A DNA stretch of 43,001 bases from Chloroflexota bacterium (lineage in GTDB: Bacteria > Chloroflexota > Dehalococcoidia > GIF9 > UBA5629), in assembly GCA_020354105.1 (NCBI GenBank), contig CP070642.1, forward strand, positions 1,541,044 to 1,584,044, in the 5' to 3' direction. The notes under the pieces are model-generated. The model was not told where the DNA came from. It ran no database searches and worked only from the letters and a program-made list of their open reading frames with translations. How positions within the stretch are numbered: the stretch's first letter is position 1; each line of letters opens with the position of its first letter. The position numbers and the translations under genes are program-made. Shown piece by piece: positions 32,523 to 39,895 of the stretch.

Positions 32523-34382
32523 TTATTCTCTGCCTACGGCTACTAGTTTACAGACGTCGTAACAAACTCCACACTTGATACACTTCGACTCCTCCAGAGC
32601 AACCGGTTTCTTCTTGCCCAGGAAAGTTATAGCATCTTGAGGGCAAGCTTTAACGCAAAGCCCACAGCCCGGGCATTTTTCTTCTATTATGTAGTAATGA
32701 ATTAGCGCCTTACAGACACCTGCTGGGCATTTCTTCTCTTTAATGTGTGCTTCGTACTCGTCTCTGAAATAGCGAATAGTGGTAATAACTGGATTTGGTG
32801 CTGTGTTACCAAGGGCACAGAGAGAGCTGTCTACGAGAGTGGCGGAAAGCTTTTCCAGAAGATCGATATCTTCTTCGCTGCCCTTACCATCGGTGATATC
32901 ATCCAGAATTTGCCGCATTCGCTTTATTCCCTCACGGCATGGCACACATTTACCGCAAGATTCTTCTTCGAGGAAGGTTAGAAAGTATTTAGCGATGTCT
33001 ACCATACATGTGGTCTCATCCATGACAATCATGCCGCCTGAACCCATCATTGAACCAGCCTTGGTCAGTTCGTCGAAATCTACTGGTAAGTTAAGTAATC
33101 GTTCGGGGAGGCAGCCACCAGAGGGTCCACCGGTCTGCACTGCCTTAAATTTCTTCCCTTCCCGAATACCACCGCCAATATCATAGATAATTTCCTTTAA
33201 GGTTATACCCATTGGTACTTCTACCAAGCCTGTGTTGTTGATCTTCCCTACCAGGGAAAAGATTTTTGTTCCCTTGCTATCATCGGTACCTAAGGTGCGG
33301 TACCAATCAGCTCCTTTATTGATTATCACGGGCACATTAGACCAGGTTTCTACATTGTTCAAATTGCTCGGTTTATCCCACAGTCCCCTTTCCACTGTGT
33401 GGACGTATTTAGCTCTTGGTTCTCCAACCTTACCTTCTAGGGATGCCATTAATGCCGTAGACTCACCGCAAACGAAGGCACCTCCGCCTCTGGTTATGCG
33501 GACATTGAAATCAAAACCTGAGCCTAATACATTGTCTCCGAGCAGCCCTAGCTGTCGTGCTTGATCTAAAGCCAGTCTTGAATTTTCTACAGCCAATGGG
33601 TATTCATGTCGCACATAGACATATCCCTCATGGCATCCGATAGCGTAAGCGCCTATGATTAGTCCTTCGAGGACACTGTGGGGGTTACCTTCGAGTAGGC
33701 TTCTATCCGCATAGGCTCCTGGGTCACCTTCATCGGCATTCACAATGACGTACTTGATGTCTCCTTGTGCATTACGGCATGATTCCCATTTGGTTCCTGT
33801 GGGAAATCCACCACCACCTCGCCCTCTAAGACTAGAATGCTTAATCTCCTCAATTATTTGCTCTGGCGTCATTGCGAAAAGGGCCTTGGCTAAAGCTGAA
33901 TAACCGCCTATTGCGATGTAATCTTCAATGCTCGTTGGATCTATATCACCGTTGCTGCCGAAAATGATTCTCTCTTGTTTCTTATAGAATGGTACTTCGC
34001 GCTGGTGCTCGTTTTTTTTGCCGGTAGTGGGATCAGTGTATAGCAGCCGTTCTATGATGCTGTTTTGGGTGATTGTTTTATCCAGTATTTCAAGAACATC
34101 TTCAGGCTTTACTCGCTGGTATAAAATGTCACCTGGCTGAATAACTACAAGCGGACCCTTCTCACAGAAGCCGTGGCAACCCGTGATTTTTATGTCAACT
34201 TTATTTGCTATCCCCTGTTTTGCGATTTCATTCTTGAAAGCGTCGGTGACTTTCGCACATCCATATGCATGGCAGCCGGTGCCACCACAAATAGTAATTC
34301 GCTGCTTGTCTTTGCGGTTTTTCTTCTCTAGTTCTTTTCGCAGAGCTGTTAAGTCTTCTTTAGAGTTTAGTTTATTTAGCAT
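32523..34382 (-). CDS. nuoF: NADH-dehydrogenase flavoprotein subunit (NuoF/HydB/HoxF-like)
   Basis: 619 aa, longer than plain NuoF and like HydB of bifurcating hydrogenases. The N-terminal thioredoxin-like [2Fe-2S] domain (CGGTGCHAYGC, GCHGFCEKGP; about 30-110) is followed by the FMN/NADH domain (LRGRGGGGFPTGTKWESC, NADEGDPGAYADR, GGGAFVCGESTALMASLEG), the NuoF [4Fe-4S] motif (ESCGKCVPCREG) and a C-terminal ferredoxin with two clusters (CPGCGLCVKACP, CIKCGVCYDVCK). It exchanges electrons with NAD(H). No hydrogenase catalytic subunit accompanies it here, so the partner is likely ferredoxin from the adjacent pyruvate oxidoreductase. Confidence 0.93.
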   Translation of the reverse strand: MLNKLNSKEDLTALRKELEKKNRKDKQRITICGGTGCHAYGCAKVTDAFKNEIAKQGIANKVDIKITGCHGFCEKGPLVVIQPGDILYQRVKPEDVLEILDKTITQNSIIERLLYTDPTTGKKNEHQREVPFYKKQERIIFGSNGDIDPTSIEDYIAIGGYSALAKALFAMTPEQIIEEIKHSSLRGRGGGGFPTGTKWESCRNAQGDIKYVIVNADEGDPGAYADRSLLEGNPHSVLEGLIIGAYAIGCHEGYVYVRHEYPLAVENSRLALDQARQLGLLGDNVLGSGFDFNVRITRGGGAFVCGESTALMASLEGKVGEPRAKYVHTVERGLWDKPSNLNNVETWSNVPVIINKGADWYRTLGTDDSKGTKIFSLVGKINNTGLVEVPMGITLKEIIYDIGGGIREGKKFKAVQTGGPSGGCLPERLLNLPVDFDELTKAGSMMGSGGMIVMDETTCMVDIAKYFLTFLEEESCGKCVPCREGIKRMRQILDDITDGKGSEEDIDLLEKLSATLVDSSLCALGNTAPNPVITTIRYFRDEYEAHIKEKKCPAGVCKALIHYYIIEEKCPGCGLCVKACPQDAITFLGKKKPVALEESKCIKCGVCYDVCKLVAVGRE

Positions 34383-34397
34383 TTCACAAATATTTGG

Positions 34398-34847
34398 TTA
34401 CTCGAATTGATTCAACAAGCTGTCAACTTTCTCAGTACTTATCTGTCCGAAATATTCTCCATCAATCTTTATCACAGGTCCTAAAGCGCATGCCCCCATG
34501 CAGTTGACTGTCTCTAACGTAAATTTGCGGTCCTTGCTAGTTCCGCCTCGCTTGATAGTTAAATCTCGTTCGATCTTTTCTAGGATTCTGGCGGCACCTC
34601 TGACATGACAGGCAGTACCCAGACAAACATTAATCAGGTGTTTACCTCTAGGTTCGAGACTGAATGCTCTAAAAAAAGTAGCTATGTCGTACACTCGACT
34701 TACAGGAACAGACATGGTTTCACTTACCTGAATAAGGGCTTCTTTGGGCAGATAATAGTATTCAGTCTGGATATCCTGAAGTATGGAAACAAGTTGGCCC
34801 TTGTCACCATTGTATTTATTTATGATAGCGTTAACCTTGTCTCTCAT
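34398..34847 (-). CDS. nuoE: NuoE/HydC-like [2Fe-2S] subunit
   Basis: 149 aa, normal. The N-terminal helical part (LVSILQDIQTEYYYLPKEALIQVSE) precedes the thioredoxin-like domain with cluster cysteines in CLGTACHVRGA and CMGACALGP. The start overlaps the porB stop by 4 bp (ATGA), so translation is coupled. It works with the NuoF-like protein in NAD(H) oxidation or reduction. Its fusion into the por operon suggests electron flow between pyruvate and NADH. Confidence 0.93.
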   Translation of the reverse strand: MRDKVNAIINKYNGDKGQLVSILQDIQTEYYYLPKEALIQVSETMSVPVSRVYDIATFFRAFSLEPRGKHLINVCLGTACHVRGAARILEKIERDLTIKRGGTSKDRKFTLETVNCMGACALGPVIKIDGEYFGQISTEKVDSLLNQFE

Positions 34848-35779
34848 TGTTGATAATTATTTCTGGCAGCTCTTTCTTTAAGTTTTGAGTATTTAGCAGC
34901 CACTCTTTCTTGGATTTGGGATATTGTCTCTTTTGAAAGATGTCTGAATCTGCCTTGCAGTTTAAAGTAATCCTCTATAGGACGTAGCTTTGGGAAATCT
35001 AAATTCAGAGTATATCTGTCCCCTTCAACTTCATAGATAGGGAATATGCCTGTCTCAACAGCCAGTCGTCCTGCTCTGATTGTTAAATCGGAAGCTAGCC
35101 GCCAGCCGGTGGGACAGACCGACAATATATGAATGTACGATGGCCCATTGACTTCCACAGCTTTATTGATTTTGTTCATAAGGTCAAAGGGGTAGCTGTG
35201 GCATGCTGTGGCTACATAAGGTATGCCATGAGCAACAGCGATAGCCGGCAAATCTTTCTTCCATGTAGTCTGCCCGATGCTAACCTTGCCCGCTGGCGAG
35301 GTCGTGGTAGATGCTCCAAATGGAGTGGAACTGGAGCGTTGAATGCCGGTATTCATATATGCCTCGTTATCAAAACATATGTATATAAAATCATGGCCTC
35401 TCTCGAGGGCACCGGATAGAGCTTGAAAGCCAATGTCAGCAGTCCCCCCATCGCCAGCCATAGCTACAACCTTGGTTTTATTGTTATATTTACCCTTACG
35501 TGTCAGAATTTTTATGCCGGCTTCTATCCCGGAAGCCACAGCTGCGGTATTCTCAAACAAAGTGTGAATCCAGGGGACTTCCCAGGAGGTGGAGGGGAGT
35601 GGTGAGGAAACGATTTCCATGCAGCCTGTGGCATTGGCAATTATTATATTTCTGCCCAAGGCCTTGCATACAAGCCTTACAGCCAAGGCCTCACCACAGC
35701 CCATGCAAGCACGATGTCCTGGAGCAAAATATTCTTTGATCGTTACTAATCGTGGGACATATATGGCTAGACTTTCCAC
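34844..35779 (-). CDS. porB: Pyruvate (2-oxoacid):ferredoxin oxidoreductase, beta subunit
   Basis: 311 aa, the usual PorB length. HRACMGCGEALAVRLVCKALG carries cluster cysteines; GDGGTADIGFQALSGALERG is the TPP/Mg motif, followed by CFDNEAYMNTGIQRSSSTPFGA, typical of pyruvate rather than 2-oxoglutarate enzymes. It binds TPP and the proximal [4Fe-4S] cluster. Its start codon overlaps the porA stop. In this operon it completes the four-domain-type enzyme. Another 2-oxoacid as substrate (for example 2-oxoisovalerate) cannot be ruled out. Confidence 0.92.
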   Translation of the reverse strand: MESLAIYVPRLVTIKEYFAPGHRACMGCGEALAVRLVCKALGRNIIIANATGCMEIVSSPLPSTSWEVPWIHTLFENTAAVASGIEAGIKILTRKGKYNNKTKVVAMAGDGGTADIGFQALSGALERGHDFIYICFDNEAYMNTGIQRSSSTPFGASTTTSPAGKVSIGQTTWKKDLPAIAVAHGIPYVATACHSYPFDLMNKINKAVEVNGPSYIHILSVCPTGWRLASDLTIRAGRLAVETGIFPIYEVEGDRYTLNLDFPKLRPIEDYFKLQGRFRHLSKETISQIQERVAAKYSKLKERAARNNYQQ

Positions 35780-36954
35780 TATTCTCTGACTCCTATTATC
35801 TCGAATTCGTCAAGCTTGCCTCGCTTCGCCCTATTCATCCCATTATTAATTAGCTCTTCAAAACCTTGAATTGAAATCTCCCTTCCTCCGAGGCTACCTA
35901 CAAAACTTACGATCTTTGGCTTGGTCTTTAGCGGGTAAAGTGCTGCTTGTATTTCAGAACAGACCGGTGGGGCTCCTCCAAGAGAAAGAGCTCGGTCAAA
36001 GACGATGAGCAATTGGGCTTTGCTTACGGCTTGGCGTAGCTCCTCAGTTGGAAATGGCCGCCACAGACGCAGCCTTATCAGTCCCACCTTTTGACCCTCT
36101 GCCTGCATTTTATCGATAGACATCATGGCTGTCTCACTGAAACTCCCCATGCACAACAGCAAGACATCAGCATCTTCTGTTTTGTAACTTTCGACAGGTG
36201 CATAGTGGCTACCTGAAAGCTTGCCAAACTCTTGCCACACTTTGAGGATTACTTTTTTAGAGTCTCTTAATGCTACCTCATGTGCCTTTTTGGTCTCGGT
36301 GTAAATAGGTGGAGGACCAAATGCTCCCATAGTCACTGGCTTGTCTGGATTTAAGGGATAAGGATGCCGGTATTCGGGGAGGAATTTGTCTACAACTTTT
36401 TGTTCTAGAAGTTCAACAGATTCGATTGTGTGTGAAATGTAAAATCCGTCTATGTGGACTATTGTGGGTAGCAGGACAGTCAGGTCTTCGGCGATACGGA
36501 AGGCACATAGAACTAAATCAAAGGCTTGTTGAGCATTTTCGGCAAATATCTGAATCCAACCACAATCGCGGATCGCCATTGCGTCAGAATGGTCTGTCCA
36601 GATGCTCAATGGTGCTGAGAGTGCCCTATTAGCTACAGTCATCACTATTGGTAGTCTTAGTCCTGAGGCTACGTAGAGTACCTCATGCATGAGCTCAAGC
36701 CCCTGACTGGCGGTGGCAGTAAAAGTTCTAGCACCTACAGCTGAAGTCCCCAGGCAAGCACTCATTGCTGAGTGCTCTGATTCCACTGGAATATATTCGG
36801 CATCTAGCTCACCGTTAGCTACAAATTCGGCTAATCGCTCCACAATGTGAGTCTGTGGTGTAATGGGATAGGCAGCTATGGCTTCAACGCGAGCTAGTTT
36901 AATAGCCTCAGCTATTGCGAATGATCCCTCCATGCCTATTCGCTTTGTTGTCAT
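35779..36954 (-). CDS. porA: Pyruvate (2-oxoacid):ferredoxin oxidoreductase, alpha subunit
   Basis: 391 aa from the ATG at 36954; this start follows the preceding gene by 2 bp, whereas a longer reading overlaps it by 60 bp. MEGSFAIAEAIKLARVEAIAAYPITPQTHIVERL is the pyrimidine-binding domain, EHSAMSACLGTSAVGARTFTATASQGL the hinge, and the C-terminal domain starts near LLLCMGSFSETAM. It pairs with PorB to bind TPP and CoA in interconversion of pyruvate and acetyl-CoA plus CO2. Confidence 0.92.
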   Translation of the reverse strand: MTTKRIGMEGSFAIAEAIKLARVEAIAAYPITPQTHIVERLAEFVANGELDAEYIPVESEHSAMSACLGTSAVGARTFTATASQGLELMHEVLYVASGLRLPIVMTVANRALSAPLSIWTDHSDAMAIRDCGWIQIFAENAQQAFDLVLCAFRIAEDLTVLLPTIVHIDGFYISHTIESVELLEQKVVDKFLPEYRHPYPLNPDKPVTMGAFGPPPIYTETKKAHEVALRDSKKVILKVWQEFGKLSGSHYAPVESYKTEDADVLLLCMGSFSETAMMSIDKMQAEGQKVGLIRLRLWRPFPTEELRQAVSKAQLLIVFDRALSLGGAPPVCSEIQAALYPLKTKPKIVSFVGSLGGREISIQGFEELINNGMNRAKRGKLDEFEIIGVRE

Positions 36955-36956
36955 CT

Positions 36957-37844
36957 CTATTCTTCCTCTACCATCTTTATAGCCTCTGTCCAGCATTCGC
37001 GGGCACAAATACCACATCCCTTACAGTAGTATGGATTGGCTTCGAAGTAGCCGTCCTTATTTTGTCCAATGCATCCCTCCGGACAGAAAAGGTAACAAAT
37101 TCCGCACTTGATACATTTCTGATGGTCCCATATTGGACTTTCTGATTTCCAATCCCCAGTACGATATTGCTTAGCATTCCCCGCCTCAGGGATGACACTG
37201 CCTGGTAATAATTCCTGCCAGGATGGAAATGTTTCTGTTTCGAACGTCTTGGTTGGTTTTTTGACAACGCCGCTAAGTTCAGCAATTTCAGTTTCTTTAT
37301 AGGCTCTGTGGCAGGCATCACTGTTACCCTTGGCTCTGGCACCGAAGCGCTCCTTTAGAGGTTCGGCTAGCGATTCTAGTTCTATTATATCGGTAGCCTT
37401 GACCAGGGCACCGAGCATTGTCGTGTTGACGATTGGAACGCCGATTGTATCTCGAGCAATGGAGGTGGCATTAACAACGGCTAGCTTCCATGATCCGTTG
37501 AATTCTGACTTTATGTCAACCACCGCTTTGGTGGTATTGATTACTATAACACCACCTTCCTTTAGTCCTGCAGTGACATCTGTGATATAGATTAAGCCCG
37601 GGTCTAAGATTACCACGATATCGGGATTTATTACTGAAACCCTGGCTCTGATGGGAGTTTTATCGCTAACGCGGTTGAAGACTAGCACCGGTGCTCCCCT
37701 TCTTTCTGGACCGAAGCTGGGAAATGCTTGAGCAAATTTGCCTTCTTCTATAGCTGCCAGTGCCAGCAGTTCAGCTGACGTTACTGCTCCTTGACCGCCT
37801 CTTCCATGCCAGCGAATTTCGATTATCTTGTCTCTTTTTTCCAA
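36957..37844 (-). CDS. porG: Pyruvate (2-oxoacid):ferredoxin oxidoreductase, fused gamma-delta subunit
   Basis: About 295 aa. No ATG precedes the first conserved strand; I chose the TTG at 37844, which has GAGGAAA about 12 nt upstream and gives a short N-terminus before IRWHGRGGQGAVTSAELLA; a TTG at 37862 is possible but almost touches the tRNA-Arg gene. The gamma domain (to about residue 190) has FPSFGPERRGAPVLVFNRVS and NTTMLGALVKAT. The delta part is a two-cluster ferredoxin (CIKCGICYLFCP, CKGCGICARECW). The gamma and delta subunits, separate in many archaea, are one polypeptide here. First gene of the por-nuo operon. Confidence 0.9.
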   Translation of the reverse strand: MEKRDKIIEIRWHGRGGQGAVTSAELLALAAIEEGKFAQAFPSFGPERRGAPVLVFNRVSDKTPIRARVSVINPDIVVILDPGLIYITDVTAGLKEGGVIVINTTKAVVDIKSEFNGSWKLAVVNATSIARDTIGVPIVNTTMLGALVKATDIIELESLAEPLKERFGARAKGNSDACHRAYKETEIAELSGVVKKPTKTFETETFPSWQELLPGSVIPEAGNAKQYRTGDWKSESPIWDHQKCIKCGICYLFCPEGCIGQNKDGYFEANPYYCKGCGICARECWTEAIKMVEEE

Positions 37845-37864
37845 GTTAGTTAATTTCCTCAAAA

Positions 37865-37936
37865 CGCCCCTGGAGGGACTCGAACCCTCGCGCCCGGCTC
37901 CGGAGGCCGGTGCTCTATCCCCTGAGCTACAGGGGC
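37865..37936 (-). tRNA. tRNA-Arg (anticodon CCG)
   Basis: Minus strand: acceptor GCCCCTG (37936-37930) pairs with CAGGGGC (37872-37866), discriminator G; CCA is not encoded. The anticodon loop CTCCGGA in a 5-bp stem gives CCG (37903-37901). T arm GGGTTCGAGTCCC. It ends about 20 nt before the chosen porG start. Confidence 0.94.
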
Positions 37937-37943
37937 TTTGGTT

Positions 37944-37972
37944 ATTTTAAACGCTGCTGTGTTATTTGGCAA
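37944..37972 (-). promoter_or_regulatory. Promoter of tRNA-Arg, possibly also of the por-nuo operon
   Basis: Minus strand TTGCCA (37972-37967), 17-bp spacer, TAAAAT (37949-37944). The start point would lie at the mature tRNA 5' end, and no other promoter fits before porG. Confidence 0.55.
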
Positions 37973-38019
37973 TTACGCAGTATAGGTACCTCGGGCTCTG
38001 AAGTGAGTGCTTAAAATGC

Positions 38020-39315
38020 TTATTCATCTTGCCGCAAAGTCTTGCCTGTGTTTTTAGCCGATGCAGAGGGCAACTTAAAAAATGGCTTTAACATCGCTGG
38101 CATTATAAGAGTTGTGACCACACTGACTGCAACTGCTGCACCAAATAGGTCTCGGCCTATGGCTCCTGCCAAAAGTCCAGCCCCGGCAATAATCAGACCT
38201 ACCTCACCCCTCGGCACCATACCTATGCCGACTATCATGCTCTCGGTATGGGTCATCTTGCCTGCAAATCGGGCTGGGATATAACATCCAGCGATTTTAC
38301 CAAGTACAGCGACTATTGTCAAAATAACTGCTACTATGGCTCCACCCCAAAGTAATCGCATGTCGACTTGCATGCCCAGATAACAGAAGAAGAAGGGGGC
38401 AAGAAACAGCATTATTGGTCTTGTTTTATCCAGAATATCCTCTCGCTCACCGGTAGCGGCAAACATAAGTCCGGCTACATAAGCACCGACCACAGGATGC
38501 AGTCCGACCAGTGTGACCAAGTACGCTATGATAAAGCCCACTATGAGCGCAAAAATGGGTATTGTTCCCGATTTTCTGAAAGGATGCAGAAGGAATCGTG
38601 ATATATATCTGTTTAACTTTACGCCGATTATTAACAATGCAAACCAGACGGCAAAGCCAATGGCAAAGATTTTGAGAGCATCTAAACTTACATGAACCAT
38701 GTTTAGCTCACCGCCAGCTTTTGCTGCGGCGCTTACTCCGACGACAATGGATAAAATAACTATGCCAATTATATCGTCGATCACAGCTCCAACAAGTATA
38801 GTGGTTCCCGCCTTTGTTTGGAGTTTGCCCATCTCCATCAGAATCCTTACGGTTACACCTATACTGGTAGCTGTCAGGGTAGCACCTATGAAGAGCCAAC
38901 CAGCTATTCCTGCCTCTGGAACTAGCCACATGGTGATAAAATAACCGAAGATAAAGGGGAAGATAACGCCTCCTACAGCTACTAGGGCGCCGGTTATCCC
39001 CTGTTTTATGAAAGCTCCGACATCGGTTTCGACTCCAGCGACAAAAAGCAAGGTGACAACTGCTATTTCTGAAATAATCTCCATAACGTTGAATTCATGG
39101 AGTCCAAAAGCACCTTGGATAGTGGCAAAATGTAGGATTATCGGATCATTGATAAGTCCGCCTAAGGCAAACGGTGAGATAATAATTCCTGCGACCAGTT
39201 CGCCTAAGACTGGCGGTTGCTTTAAATAGCGCTCAAACAGCTCGCCGCCTATTCTAGCTGCCAGCAAGATTAAGCCGAAGGTGAGCAGAAATTTAAAGTA
39301 TATGCCGATTTCCAT
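38020..39315 (-). CDS. CPA2-family cation:proton antiporter (KefB/NapA-like)
   Basis: 431 aa of mostly hydrophobic sequence, about 12-13 membrane segments. Hallmarks are GGELFERYLKQPPVLGELVAGIIISP near residues 24-50, GVETDVGAFIKQG, the ion-site region TATSIGVTVRILMEMGKL...GAVIDDIIGIVILS with the conserved DD pair, LHPVVGAYVAGLMFA and PRGEVGLIIAGAGL. There is no C-terminal RCK/TrkA-N domain, so it is not a full Kef channel. It exchanges Na+ or K+ for H+ across the membrane. The start overlaps the stop of the CBS-domain gene, which could therefore regulate it. Confidence 0.92.
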   Translation of the reverse strand: MEIGIYFKFLLTFGLILLAARIGGELFERYLKQPPVLGELVAGIIISPFALGGLINDPIILHFATIQGAFGLHEFNVMEIISEIAVVTLLFVAGVETDVGAFIKQGITGALVAVGGVIFPFIFGYFITMWLVPEAGIAGWLFIGATLTATSIGVTVRILMEMGKLQTKAGTTILVGAVIDDIIGIVILSIVVGVSAAAKAGGELNMVHVSLDALKIFAIGFAVWFALLIIGVKLNRYISRFLLHPFRKSGTIPIFALIVGFIIAYLVTLVGLHPVVGAYVAGLMFAATGEREDILDKTRPIMLFLAPFFFCYLGMQVDMRLLWGGAIVAVILTIVAVLGKIAGCYIPARFAGKMTHTESMIVGIGMVPRGEVGLIIAGAGLLAGAIGRDLFGAAVAVSVVTTLIMPAMLKPFFKLPSASAKNTGKTLRQDE

Positions 39316-39755
39316 CAGGTTTTCTGATTCTCCACCGAATTGAGTAGTATGTCGAAATAACTTATTTCACCTATAACTTTCATATCTTTATCCACTACAG
39401 GCAGCTCATAGAAATTCTGATAGAGCATAGTATTTATAGCATCTTCAACACTGTCGTTGACGTGAACGCTTATCGGAGCACTCATTATATCCTTTGCATA
39501 ATTTGAGCTGAGAAAATGCAGAACCTCGTGTCCTGCGAAAAAGCGACCTCTGACACCTCCAAATTTGCGCACCTCGAGTGCCTCTAGGATATCTTTAGGT
39601 GTAAGTAGACCTTTAAGTTTGCCTTCTTTATCTACAACACAGGCTATTTTGCCTCTTGTCCTGGCAGCTACTTTCTTCACTGCTTCATATATTGGCATGT
39701 CTTCTGATACAGTGTTGCATTCAGCTGTCATTAATTCTCCTACCGACTTTTTCAT
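39315..39755 (-). CDS. CBS-pair domain protein
   Basis: 146 aa from the ATG at 39755; GGAGG lies 5 nt upstream, and a TTG start four codons earlier would lie inside that ribosome site. Two CBS motifs are present (VGELMTAECNTVSEDMPIYEAVKK and KDIMSAPISVHVNDSVEDAINTML), each with a following strand pair ending GLLTPKDIL and GEISYFDILL. CBS pairs bind adenine nucleotides and control linked enzymes or transporters. The 1-bp overlap with the antiporter gene suggests it senses energy state or ionic strength for that antiporter. Confidence 0.88.
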   Translation of the reverse strand: MKKSVGELMTAECNTVSEDMPIYEAVKKVAARTRGKIACVVDKEGKLKGLLTPKDILEALEVRKFGGVRGRFFAGHEVLHFLSSNYAKDIMSAPISVHVNDSVEDAINTMLYQNFYELPVVDKDMKVIGEISYFDILLNSVENQKT

Positions 39756-39895
39756 AGCTACCTCCAAAACTCGATAATTGTGTAAATCTAGTCAAGTTTA
39801 TCAAATTCGAGATTGTGATTTTATCTAGCGCCGACTCATAACCATGGTCGGTACATTACGAGTCATATTTCAGTTTTCGGTTCCAAAATTAGTGG

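Noticed and set aside
31802..34847. Bifurcating [FeFe] hydrogenase HydABC
   Set aside because: No H-cluster sequence or long HydA; the third subunit is only 239 aa with Fe-S clusters.
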